This document shows, in pieces, positions 1-7,800 of a stretch of 33,586 nucleotides of DNA. Within the stretch, counting starts at the first letter, position 1; each line of letters opens with the position of its first letter. Source of the stretch: Ghiorsea sp. (GTDB taxonomy: Bacteria; Pseudomonadota; Zetaproteobacteria; Mariprofundales; Mariprofundaceae); NCBI GenBank assembly GCA_026982535.1, contig JALSGX010000005.1:1-33586 (forward strand), given 5' to 3'. The notes under the pieces are model-generated. The model had not been told where the DNA came from. It worked only from the letters and a program-made list of their open reading frames with translations, and did not search any database. A program made the translations under genes and the position numbers.

Positions 1-2040
1 CCAGAGAAAACCAATGTTTATTTAATGGATAATCGTGGCCGCCTGTTGGCACAGCGAGTGGAAAAAACTATACACCCAGAAGGCTCGCTGCTAACAGAAC
101 ACACAATCGTCCGCCACTTATTAACAGGAAAAAACTGGAGCAGCACCCTTAAGCTTCAAGGTTTGTCCGGGCAACAAGTGTTTGCCATTGGCTCACATAT
201 CCCTCATCTCAACTGGTCACTGATATCAGAAATTCCTGCATCAAAAATCAATAAACCTATTCAACAATTCATTCTGACCTTTATCGCCATATCGTTTCTT
301 ATACTCATTGTCTTTGGCATTGGTGGTGTTGTTTTGGTGCGTAAAATGTTAAAGCCTGTATCCGATCTCACCCAAGCTACACAAAAGGTACAAACAGGCA
401 GCTATGATGTATCCTTAAGACCTTCGCCCTACACCGAACTCCAAAGCTTAAACGATAGTTTTCAGCATATGCTAGAAGCCATTGCCGCGCGTGAAGAAAA
501 GCTGCAACAATTGATGCTGGCCATTGAACATTTAGATGAGTCAATCATGTTGGTTGATCAATATGGCGTGATTTCTTATGTCAATCCCGCCTTTGAACAT
601 ATCACACAATACAAGCGTGAAGAAGTAGAGGGTAAACATATTGAAAGCCTGCTCAACTCTGAGCACAGCAATACCTCTTGCCATAAGCTTAGCTATTGCC
701 TTGAAACACAGCAGGGATGGGAAGGCAGACTAACAGGCTATACCAAAAATGGTGCAGCTACCCCCCTTTGGCTACATATATCCCCTGTATATCACAACCA
801 TCAAATCACCCACTTTATTGCTATTGCCCGAGATATGTCCGAGCAAGAAAAATTAGAAGCGAATCTACGCCAATCACAAAAAATGGAAAGCATAGGCACA
901 CTTGTCGGCGGCATTGCTCACGACTTCAACAATAGTCTTGCTGCAATACTGGGTAATGCCTACTTAGCGATGCGCTTGATGGACACAGACCAACCAGACC
1001 TTGCCAAAGAGAAGGTCAAACGCATTGAAGAGATAGTGAGCCAATCATCCAAAATTGTTGCGCAACTGCTTGCCTATGCGCGTAAAGCTATTGTTCAAAA
1101 GGAAACGATTGAGCTTACCGCACTCATTCAGGAAACACTAACCTTAGCACATGTGACCATTCCAGAGAATATACACCTTAAAGTATCGATCCCTGATGAG
1201 CCCGTGTATATCTTTGCGGATCAAACACAAATACAGCAAGTCTTACTCAACTTGCTCAACAATGCCAGAGATGCCGTGGTACAGGCAACCCACCCCAGCA
1301 TAGAACTAAGCTTGCGTACAATACTTGCTGACCAAACCTTTCAACAACGACACCCTGACTGCTCATGCCAGCAATATGTATGTATCAGCGTATCCGATAA
1401 TGGACATGGGATAAACCAAGATCAATTAGAGCGGATATTTGACCCTTTCTTCACCACAAAAGAGGTTGGCAAGGGCACTGGGCTTGGATTATCCATGGTA
1501 CATGGCATGATAAAGAGCCATCAAGGGTGCATTGAGGTGGAAAGCCAAGTCAGCCACGGTACCTGCTTCAACATTTACTTGCCGATTGTTCAAGCTGACG
1601 AATCCCAAGAAACAGCACCCCAAGCCTTAGCCAAAGACAACTTGCAGCAACCAAGTAGTGCAACCATCCTAGTGATCGACGACGACGATGATGTGCGTGA
1701 TACACTGGCAGAAGTGATTTCATCACTGGGCTATACCGTACTTCAAGCATGTGATGGTATTGCGGGCTTGCAACTGTTTGAGCAGCACCCTGAGATAGAC
1801 CTGATACTGGTTGATGTGGTCATGCCACGCATGGGCGGTGTGGAATTTGCCCAGCATATCCGAGAAGCATCCAATATTGGCATTGTTTTTCTCACAGGCT
1901 ATGACGCAGAAACACTGCAACATTATGAAATCAGCAACCACAGCACTTTTTGCAAACCTATCAAGCATAAGACCTTACAACATGTGATACAGCATATGCT
2001 CAAGGCTAAGCATCACAATCATAAACCCGAGAACCATTGA
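1..2040 (+). CDS. Hybrid sensor histidine kinase with C-terminal receiver domain (5' truncated)
   Basis: This is a membrane-bound two-component kinase that autophosphorylates on His and relays to its own receiver domain. The frame is open to base 1, so the N-terminus lies outside the window; the first in-frame ATG at 25 is internal. Numbering from that Met, the order is: the end of an extracellular Cache-like sensor (about 1-80, with a VYLMDNRGRLL stretch across the edge), one membrane helix (about 83-107), HAMP (108-160), PAS (165-280), then HisKA with the H-box GGIAHDFNN (His299). The HATPase has the N-box NLLNNARDAV, the G1 box DNGHG, and FDPFFTTKEVGKGTGLGLS. The receiver (about 550-665) has acidic residues in IDDDDD, phosphoacceptor Asp597 in LILVDVVMP, and the conserved Thr and Lys in FLTGYD and CKPI. 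The H-box resembles that of orthodox kinases that signal through a downstream partner. The ligand and target are unknown, and no response regulator gene is adjacent on the right. Confidence 0.93.
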   Translation, partial: PEKTNVYLMDNRGRLLAQRVEKTIHPEGSLLTEHTIVRHLLTGKNWSSTLKLQGLSGQQVFAIGSHIPHLNWSLISEIPASKINKPIQQFILTFIAISFLILIVFGIGGVVLVRKMLKPVSDLTQATQKVQTGSYDVSLRPSPYTELQSLNDSFQHMLEAIAAREEKLQQLMLAIEHLDESIMLVDQYGVISYVNPAFEHITQYKREEVEGKHIESLLNSEHSNTSCHKLSYCLETQQGWEGRLTGYTKNGAATPLWLHISPVYHNHQITHFIAIARDMSEQEKLEANLRQSQKMESIGTLVGGIAHDFNNSLAAILGNAYLAMRLMDTDQPDLAKEKVKRIEEIVSQSSKIVAQLLAYARKAIVQKETIELTALIQETLTLAHVTIPENIHLKVSIPDEPVYIFADQTQIQQVLLNLLNNARDAVVQATHPSIELSLRTILADQTFQQRHPDCSCQQYVCISVSDNGHGINQDQLERIFDPFFTTKEVGKGTGLGLSMVHGMIKSHQGCIEVESQVSHGTCFNIYLPIVQADESQETAPQALAKDNLQQPSSATILVIDDDDDVRDTLAEVISSLGYTVLQACDGIAGLQLFEQHPEIDLILVDVVMPRMGGVEFAQHIREASNIGIVFLTGYDAETLQHYEISNHSTFCKPIKHKTLQHVIQHMLKAKHHNHKPENH

Positions 2041-2107
2041 CAATACACTTCCCTACCCTACCCTCGGCTAAATTACCAATATACATACACATCTTGGAGG
2101 TCAGGAA

Positions 2108-3130
2108 ATGTTGATTGGCATTGATATTGGGTTTGGGTTTACCAAAGCAACCGATGGTAAAGACTTTCTTGTCTTCAAATCTGTATATGGTGAGTCGGTT
2201 GACCTTCAATTTCGTGAAAATCTCCTCCAGACCGAAAAAAATGATGAGCATATTCAAATTGAAATTGATGATACGCCATACTTTGTGGGCGAACTTGCAG
2301 AGCGCCAAAGTTCTAGTCGGTCTTTCACTCTGGATCAGCATCAGTTTGTTTCATCATCAAGTAAGATTTTAGCGCTTGCCGCCTTGAGCAAGCTTGTTCA
2401 TGAACCCAAGCAAAGCATCAAGCTTGTCGTAGGCCTGCCTATTGGTCACTATCGCCAATACAAAAAGGAATTGAAAGAAACACTTCAAACTACACATAAC
2501 TTCACATCGGTTGATGCCAATGGTGTGCGTACTGAAATGCAAATTGCAGTGTCTGATGTTCGCGTACTCCCGCAACCCATTGGTACAGTCATGGATAGGC
2601 TGTTAGGGGCAACAGGCATACCCAAGAATCAGCGCTTTGCCTCCGATAAAATTGGCATTATTGATGTTGGCTTCCGCACCACAGACTACACCATTTCAGA
2701 TAAAGGGCGATATTCTGAACGAGGTAGTTTAACCACGCGAAATGGCATTTCTCGCGCATTTACAAAAATCGGCGCCAAGCTAAAAGAAGCATGTAATATT
2801 GATATTGAGATTTACCGCTTATTTGAAGCCATAGATTCAGGAAGTATCAAAATCAGGGGAAAGTCCTACGACTTGAAACCCATCACTGAAAGGTCATTCC
2901 AGCAGCTTGCTACAGCTATCGCAACGGATGCCAATACACTTTGGGCAGATGATTGGGATATGGATGCCATTATGATCACTGGCGGCGGTGGGGCTGTGCT
3001 TGCGCCTTATATCGAAAAACAGCTTGAAGGTGTGGTTATTCCTATCAAACAAGATCTGGATTACCGGCTACACAATGTTCGGGGTTATTACAAGTTTGGC
3101 TTGTACACATGGCGTACAAAAGAGCAATGA
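2108..3130 (+). CDS. ParM/StbA-like actin-family ATPase
   Basis: This is a 340-aa member of the actin/Hsp70/hexokinase ATPase fold, closest in appearance to ParM/StbA and the Alp-type bacterial and archaeal actins. Phosphate-1 motif DIGFGFTKATDG is at residues 5-16, phosphate-2 motif IIDVGFRTTDYTI at about 188-200, and adenosine motif ITGGGGAVLAPYI near 295-307. The segment VVGLPIGHYRQYKKEL is typical of the Alp N-terminal domain. The ATG has a strong upstream GGAGG (TTGGAGGTCAGGAA). Family members polymerise into filaments that move plasmid DNA or position cell structures. Here it sits among chromosomal housekeeping genes, 67 nt after a sensor kinase and 2 nt from the end of convergent apaG. 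No ParR-like adaptor or obvious centromere repeats are seen, so the cargo is unknown. I am confident of the fold, not of the role. Confidence 0.85.
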   Translation: MLIGIDIGFGFTKATDGKDFLVFKSVYGESVDLQFRENLLQTEKNDEHIQIEIDDTPYFVGELAERQSSSRSFTLDQHQFVSSSSKILALAALSKLVHEPKQSIKLVVGLPIGHYRQYKKELKETLQTTHNFTSVDANGVRTEMQIAVSDVRVLPQPIGTVMDRLLGATGIPKNQRFASDKIGIIDVGFRTTDYTISDKGRYSERGSLTTRNGISRAFTKIGAKLKEACNIDIEIYRLFEAIDSGSIKIRGKSYDLKPITERSFQQLATAIATDANTLWADDWDMDAIMITGGGGAVLAPYIEKQLEGVVIPIKQDLDYRLHNVRGYYKFGLYTWRTKEQ

Positions 3131-3132
3131 AG

Positions 3133-3498
3133 CTATTGAAGCAAGCGTGGTACAGCCAAGGTAAACATGGGAATATCGGCTTCAAAGAAGCTGCCATCAT
3201 CAGCTTGCATTTGATATGAACCTTGCATACAGCCTACAGGTGTTCGCAATACGGTAAAGCTGCTATATCGATGCTCGCTTTGCGGTGCTATCACAGGCTG
3301 TTCACCAATCACACCATCACCTTGCACTTCCGTCACATTGCCATCAGCATCAGTAATCAACCATTTTCGTGATAATAATTGGGCTGCCTGCTCGCCCTTA
3401 TTCGCAATACAAATATGATAAACAAAGACATATTCACCTTGGCGTGATTGCTCGGCTTGGTATTCGGTCTCAACGGTGACTTCAATATGATGTTTCAT
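3133..3498 (-). CDS. apaG: ApaG protein
   Basis: A 121-aa, full-length ApaG (DUF525) protein with an immunoglobulin-like beta fold. The family hallmark glycine motif GDGVIG is at about residues 60-65, followed by the typical SSFTVLRTPVGCMQGSYQM segment. In enterobacteria apaG is linked to diadenosine tetraphosphate hydrolase and has been connected with cobalt resistance and magnesium efflux phenotypes; its biochemical role is not settled. Here it is not next to ksgA/apaH. It ends 2 nt from the end of the actin-like gene, in tail-to-tail orientation with no room for a terminator, and it lies 33 nt downstream of the small membrane protein gene in the same direction, so it may be the third gene of the mscS operon. 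Confidence 0.95.
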   Translation of the reverse strand: MKHHIEVTVETEYQAEQSRQGEYVFVYHICIANKGEQAAQLLSRKWLITDADGNVTEVQGDGVIGEQPVIAPQSEHRYSSFTVLRTPVGCMQGSYQMQADDGSFFEADIPMFTLAVPRLLQ

Positions 3499-3531
3499 GG
3501 TTTGACCTCATGCACCTTCTCACAATGCAGC

Positions 3532-3891
3532 TTATAGCAATATAAATGGCAATAAAGCAAACATAGCCACAATCAATACTGCCAGCAACACCAAAAAGAC
3601 TTGCACAGGATGTTGTTTTATCTTTTTCCATACCGTTGGCTGCTCACCTTGCGCACAAAGCTCTGCATATTGGGCTTGTGCATCCTTATAGCGTTGCACC
3701 TGATAGGTTTGAATCAAAGCTTTGCCTTGTTCGAGTTGTGTTTCATCATGCAGCCAAATAGCTGCAAAGCCTAAGCCCCATCTACCATTCGTGGTCTCAT
3801 AAAAATCAATATGATTCGCTTCCAACAAAGCACGAATATCATCGGCTTCATCTTCTTCCACACCGCGAAGCTTAAATAGCATTACAGACAT
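3532..3891 (-). CDS. Small membrane protein, DUF6164-like
   Basis: A 119-aa protein with a soluble N-terminal part and one C-terminal membrane helix (about residues 95-118, VQVFLVLLAVLIVAMFALLPF). The N-terminal part, LFKLRGVEEDEADDIRALL followed by IDFYET and GRWGLGFAAIWL, resembles the DUF6164 family, which combines a DUF2007-like ferredoxin-fold domain with a tail anchor. The function of the family is unknown to me. The start codon overlaps the 3' end of the mscS-type gene by 10 nt, which indicates translational coupling and suggests both products act at the inner membrane. The family name is from memory of the sequence pattern and should be taken as likely rather than proven. Confidence 0.75.
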   Translation of the reverse strand: MSVMLFKLRGVEEDEADDIRALLEANHIDFYETTNGRWGLGFAAIWLHDETQLEQGKALIQTYQVQRYKDAQAQYAELCAQGEQPTVWKKIKQHPVQVFLVLLAVLIVAMFALLPFILL

Positions 3892-4973
3892 GGTTTATCC
3901 TGCTGCTCGATATACAAAGTACGGCTTGGGAAAGCAAACGCCAAGTCCAGCGACTCCAACAACTGCATAATCTGCATATTCACCTCTTGCCGCACTTGCA
4001 AATACACTGCCCACTCTTTGCTCTTGCTGAAATAATAAAGAAAAATAGACAACGCCGAATCTTCAAAATTATCAAACTTTACCAATGAAAACTCTTGGTC
4101 CACCCCGGGATGCTCTGCCAATATTTTTTCAATCCCTGCAATAGCCTGCTGCATTTTTTCCGTGGATGTGTCATAAGTGATACCAATACGCATTTTAATC
4201 CGCCGCTTGGAGCGGGCATCAATATTATCAATCACCATATTGGCAAGCATAGAATTGGGCACATTCACCAAAGTTTGAGAAAAAGTACGGATACGGGTGG
4301 AACGAAAACCAATTTCTTCAACCACACCTTCAAACTCAGATGTTTTAATCCAGTCGCCCACCACAAATGGACGGTCAACCAACAACATAATGGAGCCAAA
4401 CAAGTTGGCAATCGTATCCTTGGCAGCCATCGCCACTGCAATACCGCCAATACCGAGAGAAGCAATCAAACCAGAAATGGAATAGCCCATATTTTGAGCC
4501 ACCACCAAAACACCTGTCACCACAAGGAAAAGCTTTAGGGTTTTGGATATAAAAGGAACAAGCTGATCATCCAGTGATGAGTCCGTCGTTTTTGCCCGTG
4601 ATAAAGCATATGCCGACAAACCATCAATCAACCGCCACAAAAACCAACCAATAAGTACAATACTTGCCATGCGCCCTACGCGTTCCACAATATCAAGAAT
4701 AGGCAACACCTCAGAAGATGGCTTTAATACCAACACAGCAGCCCACATACCCATCAACAAAATCAACCAAGACAATGGCTTTTGGGCTGCTGCAAGCAGA
4801 GCGTCATCCAGCGTAGTTTCCGTGCGTTGGGTTAGCTTTTGTGTGACCTGATGAAGCCATTGTAGCAAGTAGCGATGAACCACAACCGTCATAAACAAAA
4901 CTGCTATGGCAAAGCCCCAGCGGGAGTAGTCGCTATCACCCAAAGCTATCAGTATTTGTTCGATATTTTCCAA
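3882..4973 (-). CDS. MscS-family small-conductance mechanosensitive channel
   Basis: A 363-aa inner-membrane channel that would open under membrane tension to release solutes during hypo-osmotic shock. There are about five predicted membrane helices (near residues 18-35, 70-88, 95-118, 145-165 and 170-200). The pore-lining helix carries the MscS signature ASLGIGGIAVAMAAKDTIAN, followed by LLVDRPFVVGDWI, the start of the beta domain. The C-terminal alpha/beta domain is present (FDNFEDSALSIFLYYF). The length and extra N-terminal helices fit the YnaI/MSCMJ-like branch rather than the 286-aa E. coli MscS. The gene reads leftward into the DUF6164-like gene with a 10-nt overlap. The divergent spacer to the 94-aa gene (4974-5057) presumably contains both promoters. 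Confidence 0.93.
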   Translation of the reverse strand: MENIEQILIALGDSDYSRWGFAIAVLFMTVVVHRYLLQWLHQVTQKLTQRTETTLDDALLAAAQKPLSWLILLMGMWAAVLVLKPSSEVLPILDIVERVGRMASIVLIGWFLWRLIDGLSAYALSRAKTTDSSLDDQLVPFISKTLKLFLVVTGVLVVAQNMGYSISGLIASLGIGGIAVAMAAKDTIANLFGSIMLLVDRPFVVGDWIKTSEFEGVVEEIGFRSTRIRTFSQTLVNVPNSMLANMVIDNIDARSKRRIKMRIGITYDTSTEKMQQAIAGIEKILAEHPGVDQEFSLVKFDNFEDSALSIFLYYFSKSKEWAVYLQVRQEVNMQIMQLLESLDLAFAFPSRTLYIEQQDKPCL

Positions 4974-5057
4974 TACTTCCCTCTCTTATTCCAAAGCATT
5001 GACGCATTCTATCATGTTTCCTAGACTAGCCATAGTCAAGATGGGGAGAGCATATAG

Positions 5058-5342
5058 ATGAGCCAAGCACAATTACAAGCACTTTTTTCAACACCAGAAG
5101 CCTTGTATGCCTTGGTTGGGCGCAAAGTTCGCTACCTTGGTGATGACTATTTCATTTGTGATTTATTGCCTGAAGAAGACATGATGATTCTTGCCTCACA
5201 TTATGACAAAGCTGTGCAGGACGACTCTTTTGGGCGTGCTACGCGTATGGTTCCTAAGCAACACAACCTGCGCTTTCGTGATGCGGAGGGTAAACCTACC
5301 GCTATATGGGATGAAATCATTTTCTTAGACGGAGCACTATAA
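5058..5342 (+). CDS. Hypothetical protein, 94 aa
   Basis: A small soluble acidic protein that I do not recognise. It starts with an amphipathic helix (LQALFSTPEALYALVGRKV), followed by beta-rich segments (VRYLGDDYFICDLLPEEDMMILA) and an aromatic end (AIWDEIIFLDG). There is no signal peptide or membrane span and only one Cys. The ATG at 5058 has a GGGGAG ribosome binding site about 10 nt upstream. Its stop overlaps the ATG of the Rieske ferredoxin gene by one base (TAATG), so the two are translationally coupled. A role related to the ferredoxin is plausible, but only on context. Confidence 0.82.
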   Translation: MSQAQLQALFSTPEALYALVGRKVRYLGDDYFICDLLPEEDMMILASHYDKAVQDDSFGRATRMVPKQHNLRFRDAEGKPTAIWDEIIFLDGAL

Positions 5343-5656
5343 TGGCAGAATGGATTGAAGTTGCACCTGAAGAGGCTTGCCCTCAAGGTCAAAAGATTGT
5401 CGTGGATACAGATGCGGGAAAAATTGCCATTTTTCACTTGAAGCAAGGTTTATATGCGATCGAAGACAGATGCTCTCATGATGGGGGTGAGCTTGCCAGC
5501 GGCGTGTGTGATGGTGATGAAATCATTTGCCCAAGGCATGGCGCTCGTTTTTGTATCCTCAATGGTAAAGCCTTAACCCCACCTGCCTATGAAGATATTG
5601 AAGCGTTCAGGGTTCGTGTGGTCGATGGCATGATTCAAGTCGATATTGACACTTAA
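5342..5656 (+). CDS. Rieske [2Fe-2S] ferredoxin
   Basis: A 104-aa soluble one-electron carrier of the bacterial Rieske-type ferredoxin family. The cluster ligands are visible as C-x-H in RCSHDGGEL (about residues 47-49) and C-x2-H in CPRHGARFCI (about 66-69). The C-terminal strands (EAFRVRVVDGMIQVDI) match the family, which includes the ferredoxin components of ring-hydroxylating dioxygenases and their NirD-like relatives. No oxygenase is adjacent, so the electron partner is not shown by context; many such ferredoxins are orphan or sit near iron-sulfur assembly genes. The start is fixed by the TAATG overlap with the preceding gene. Confidence 0.93.
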   Translation: MAEWIEVAPEEACPQGQKIVVDTDAGKIAIFHLKQGLYAIEDRCSHDGGELASGVCDGDEIICPRHGARFCILNGKALTPPAYEDIEAFRVRVVDGMIQVDIDT

Positions 5657-5659
5657 ACC

Positions 5660-5848
5660 ATGAAGAAAACAGTGGTACAATGCCATCAGTGTCAATTCTA
5701 CTATATTACATGGGACAACATATTCCCTTTTGGCTGTAAAGCCTTTAACTTTAAGTCAGCCAAGCTACCTGCTTTGGATGTATTGCAATCATCGGGTCGC
5801 CCATGCTTAAAGTTTGAACCCAAAACAGGAGCAAGAAACCATGATTAA
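5660..5848 (+). CDS. Small cysteine-rich protein, 62 aa
   Basis: A 62-aa protein with an N-terminal C-x2-C pair (CHQCQFYYITWD, residues 8 and 11), then FPFGCKAF (Cys26) and SGRPCLKF (Cys49). This arrangement of four cysteines suggests a bound metal, zinc or iron-sulfur, though that is inference. I recall similar short proteins of unknown function in other Proteobacteria, sometimes wrongly labelled uracil-DNA glycosylase. It begins 3 nt after the Rieske gene and its last 8 nt overlap the start of the Dabb gene, so it belongs to the same operon. Confidence 0.8.
   Translation: MKKTVVQCHQCQFYYITWDNIFPFGCKAFNFKSAKLPALDVLQSSGRPCLKFEPKTGARNHD
5827..5831 (+). promoter_or_regulatory. Ribosome binding site that fixes the Dabb start
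   Basis: AGGAG lies 9 nt before the ATG at 5841, inside the end of the preceding gene. It supports the ATG over the TTG 27 nt further upstream. Confidence 0.7.
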
Positions 5849-6122
5849 ACATATCGTTATGTGGACACTACACGACAAACAAGATGCCCTGCTTATCAAG
5901 CAAACACTTGAAGCCCTTAAAAACAAGATACCAAGCATTATTGATATTGAAGTGGGGATTGACTACAGCCAGACTGAAGCATCCGCTGATGTTGTTTTGT
6001 ATTCCACCTTTGCCAACCGCGATGCTTTGGCTGCCTATGTACAGCACCCTGAGCATCAAGCAGTTATCCCCATGATGCAAAAGCTCACAACATCACGCAA
6101 GGTGGTTGATTATGAAACATAG
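5841..6122 (+). CDS. Dabb family (stress-responsive alpha/beta barrel) protein
   Basis: A 93-aa protein of the Dabb ferredoxin-like fold. It has the characteristic start MIKHIVMWTL, the middle VGIDYSQTEASADVVLYSTF, and the end LAAYVQHPEHQAVIPMMQ, where the His-Pro-x-His pattern is typical. Members form dimeric alpha/beta barrels. Some have enzyme roles in polyketide or aromatic chemistry, but most bacterial ones are uncharacterised. I chose the ATG at 5841, not the upstream in-frame TTG at 5814, because AGGAG at 5827-5831 is well placed for it and the family begins exactly here. It overlaps the gene before it by 8 nt and the DUF2782 gene by 11 nt. Confidence 0.88.
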   Translation: MIKHIVMWTLHDKQDALLIKQTLEALKNKIPSIIDIEVGIDYSQTEASADVVLYSTFANRDALAAYVQHPEHQAVIPMMQKLTTSRKVVDYET

Positions 6123-6429
6123 CGCGATCATGTTACCTTTCATCGTTTTAGCAAACGCCGCACTTGCTGAAGATATTGATTTACATCAAGAACTTTCTCC
6201 CCACATTGAGCAAGAGCAAGTGGAAGTACGCACCTACAAACACGAAGAGGATGGTGCAGAAATCACAGAGTACCGTTCAGCAGGTAAGGTATGGATGATT
6301 AAGGTGCAGCCTGCAGGAGGCTTCCCTCCCTACTATTTATACGATGATGAAGGCGATGGTAATTTTGAACGCCGCATCGCAGGCAACAAAATACCTTCTC
6401 CTCCCATGTGGGTCATCAAACAGTGGTGA
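6112..6429 (+). CDS. DUF2782 family secreted/periplasmic protein
   Basis: A 105-aa protein starting MKHSAIMLPFIVLANAALA, which looks like a cleavable signal peptide (cleavage likely after ALA, about residue 19), so it is probably periplasmic. The mature part has the DUF2782 pattern: an acidic linker, EITEYRSAGKVWMIKVQP, then PPYYLYDDEGDGNFER. The function is unknown; in many gammaproteobacteria the family sits near polA or thrB. I chose the ATG at 6112 over a TTG two codons earlier because it gives a normal signal peptide start. It overlaps the Dabb gene by 11 nt, and the ThiE-like gene starts at or before its stop. Confidence 0.85.
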   Translation: MKHSAIMLPFIVLANAALAEDIDLHQELSPHIEQEQVEVRTYKHEEDGAEITEYRSAGKVWMIKVQPAGGFPPYYLYDDEGDGNFERRIAGNKIPSPPMWVIKQW

Positions 6430-7034
6430 TAGCACCACCCATACAATTGCTGCTACTCACCGACAGCAAGCGCTTTGATACACAACAAGCCATGCTTCAC
6501 TGCATCGAACAAGCCATACAAGGTGGTGTCGACACAATCGTCTTGCGTGAAAAAGGTATGGACTCCGCCAAGCTGTTAGCACTTGCCTCCAAGCTTCGCA
6601 TCTTAACAAATACCCATCATGTCAGGCTGGTGGTTCACAGTCATGCCGATATTGCCAAGGCTGTCGATGCAGATGGTGTGCATGTGGATGCCAAATCCAT
6701 CCCTGAAGTTGCATCAATGAAGCAGTGGTTGGGTGATGGCTACCTTATCTCGGCTTCATGTCATCATGAGGGTGAATTAAAACTCGCTGAAAGCCAAGGG
6801 GCAGACTTTTGCTTTTTATCACCTGTGTTTCCCACACCATCACACCCAGATACACCATCCTTGGGCGCAAAAACATTTCTCAAGCTCGCCGCTCTCGTGG
6901 ATATACCTGTTCTTGCCTTAGGTGGTATTGAACGCGATGTGCTCCACTTATTGCAAGGGCATGGTGTTGCGACCATGGGTACAATTCTAAACGCAAAAGA
7001 CCCTAAGGCAGCAGCGCAAAGCCTATTACTTTAA
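6408..7034 (+). CDS. Thiamine-phosphate synthase-like (ThiE/TenI superfamily) protein
   Basis: A protein of about 202-208 aa with a TIM barrel of the ThiE/TenI family. Visible motifs are LREKGMD (phosphate/HMP-PP region), GVHVDAKS, ISASCHHEGEL, SPVFPTPSHPD and LALGGI. The overall pattern, especially SASCH and PTPSHP, resembles the ThiE-like domain found fused to Nudix/MutT hydrolases more than stand-alone ThiE. Several residues important in Bacillus ThiE are replaced: the Gln of QLREK is Val, the Asn-Asp pair in the INDR region reads HS, the Asp ending GVHLGQED is Ser, and the Lys of TxTK is His. True thiamine synthesis is therefore uncertain. Starts are GTG at 6408, 6423 or 6426; the last gives a GTGA overlap with the DUF2782 stop. 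Confidence 0.8.
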   Translation: MGHQTVVIAPPIQLLLLTDSKRFDTQQAMLHCIEQAIQGGVDTIVLREKGMDSAKLLALASKLRILTNTHHVRLVVHSHADIAKAVDADGVHVDAKSIPEVASMKQWLGDGYLISASCHHEGELKLAESQGADFCFLSPVFPTPSHPDTPSLGAKTFLKLAALVDIPVLALGGIERDVLHLLQGHGVATMGTILNAKDPKAAAQSLLL

Positions 7035-7040
7035 CGCCTA

Positions 7041-7760
7041 CTATGATGACTCTGCATTATGGTACACTTTTTGCACATCATCACAAAAGTTCAAGGCATC
7101 AATCAAGTTCCGCAAATCTTGCGCATCATCACCAGAAATAGCACATAAGCTTTGTGGCTCATAAGAAATATCGTCCACCACAAACGATATGCCTGGAAAT
7201 GCTGCCATGAGTGCGTCTTTTGCTTTGCCATATTCCGTATGTGGTGTGAGTACAGTTATCATACCATCTTCAAGCTCAATATCCTGCACATCCACATCTG
7301 CCATCATCAGCGCTTCAAGCACAGCATCTTCATCATGACCTTTGAACACGAACAGCGCAACATGATCAAACATGTGTGCCACAGCACCGGGGCTCCCCAG
7401 CTTGGCATTGTTTTTGGTAAAGCATTTGCGAACATCCGCAAAGGTACGGTTAGGATTATCCGTTAGACAATCCACAATCACCATACAGCCTCCAGGACCA
7501 AAGCCCTCGTAACGGGCAGGTTGAAAATCCTCACCAGCTCCACCTTCCGCTTTATCCAAAGCATTTTTAATCACATGCGCTGGTACTTGGTCTTTTTTTG
7601 CATTATCAATCAACCGGCGTAACGCTAAATTAGCATCTGGATCAATGCCACCACTCTTGGCGCACACATAAATCTCTCGCCCATACTTGGAATAGACTTT
7701 TGCCTTCATGTCTGAAGTCTTTGCCATCGATTCCTTACGGTTTTGGTATGCTCTTCCCAT
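7041..7760 (-). CDS. yeeN: YebC/PmpR (TACO1) family protein, YeeN-type
   Basis: A 239-aa protein of the YebC/TACO1 family, three domains, full length. It begins [32 protein letters not shown] and has the diagnostic [19 protein letters not shown] motif at about residues 84-102 and NRTFADVRK after it. The shorter YeeN-like spacing and the ending DVQKVYHN match E. coli YeeN more than YebC. YebC proteins were long described as transcription regulators; recent work supports a ribosome-associated role in translation of proline-rich stretches. It lies 40 nt downstream of mutS in the same direction and may be cotranscribed with it; it converges on the ThiE-like gene with 6 nt between them and no visible terminator. 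Confidence 0.93.
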   Translation of the reverse strand: MGRAYQNRKESMAKTSDMKAKVYSKYGREIYVCAKSGGIDPDANLALRRLIDNAKKDQVPAHVIKNALDKAEGGAGEDFQPARYEGFGPGGCMVIVDCLTDNPNRTFADVRKCFTKNNAKLGSPGAVAHMFDHVALFVFKGHDEDAVLEALMMADVDVQDIELEDGMITVLTPHTEYGKAKDALMAAFPGISFVVDDISYEPQSLCAISGDDAQDLRNLIDALNFCDDVQKVYHNAESS

Positions 7761-7800
7761 CTTTTCTCACCTTATTCAGCTAATCTATCGCCAACCTTAG

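Noticed and set aside
2041-2107. Possible parC-like repeats before the actin-like gene
   Set aside because: Only a short CCCTA repetition is seen; there is no array of iterated sites like a ParR-binding centromere.
4095-4538. Plus-strand frame of 147 codons within the mscS-type gene
   Set aside because: It is antisense to a clear MscS pore domain and looks like a mirror of its codons.
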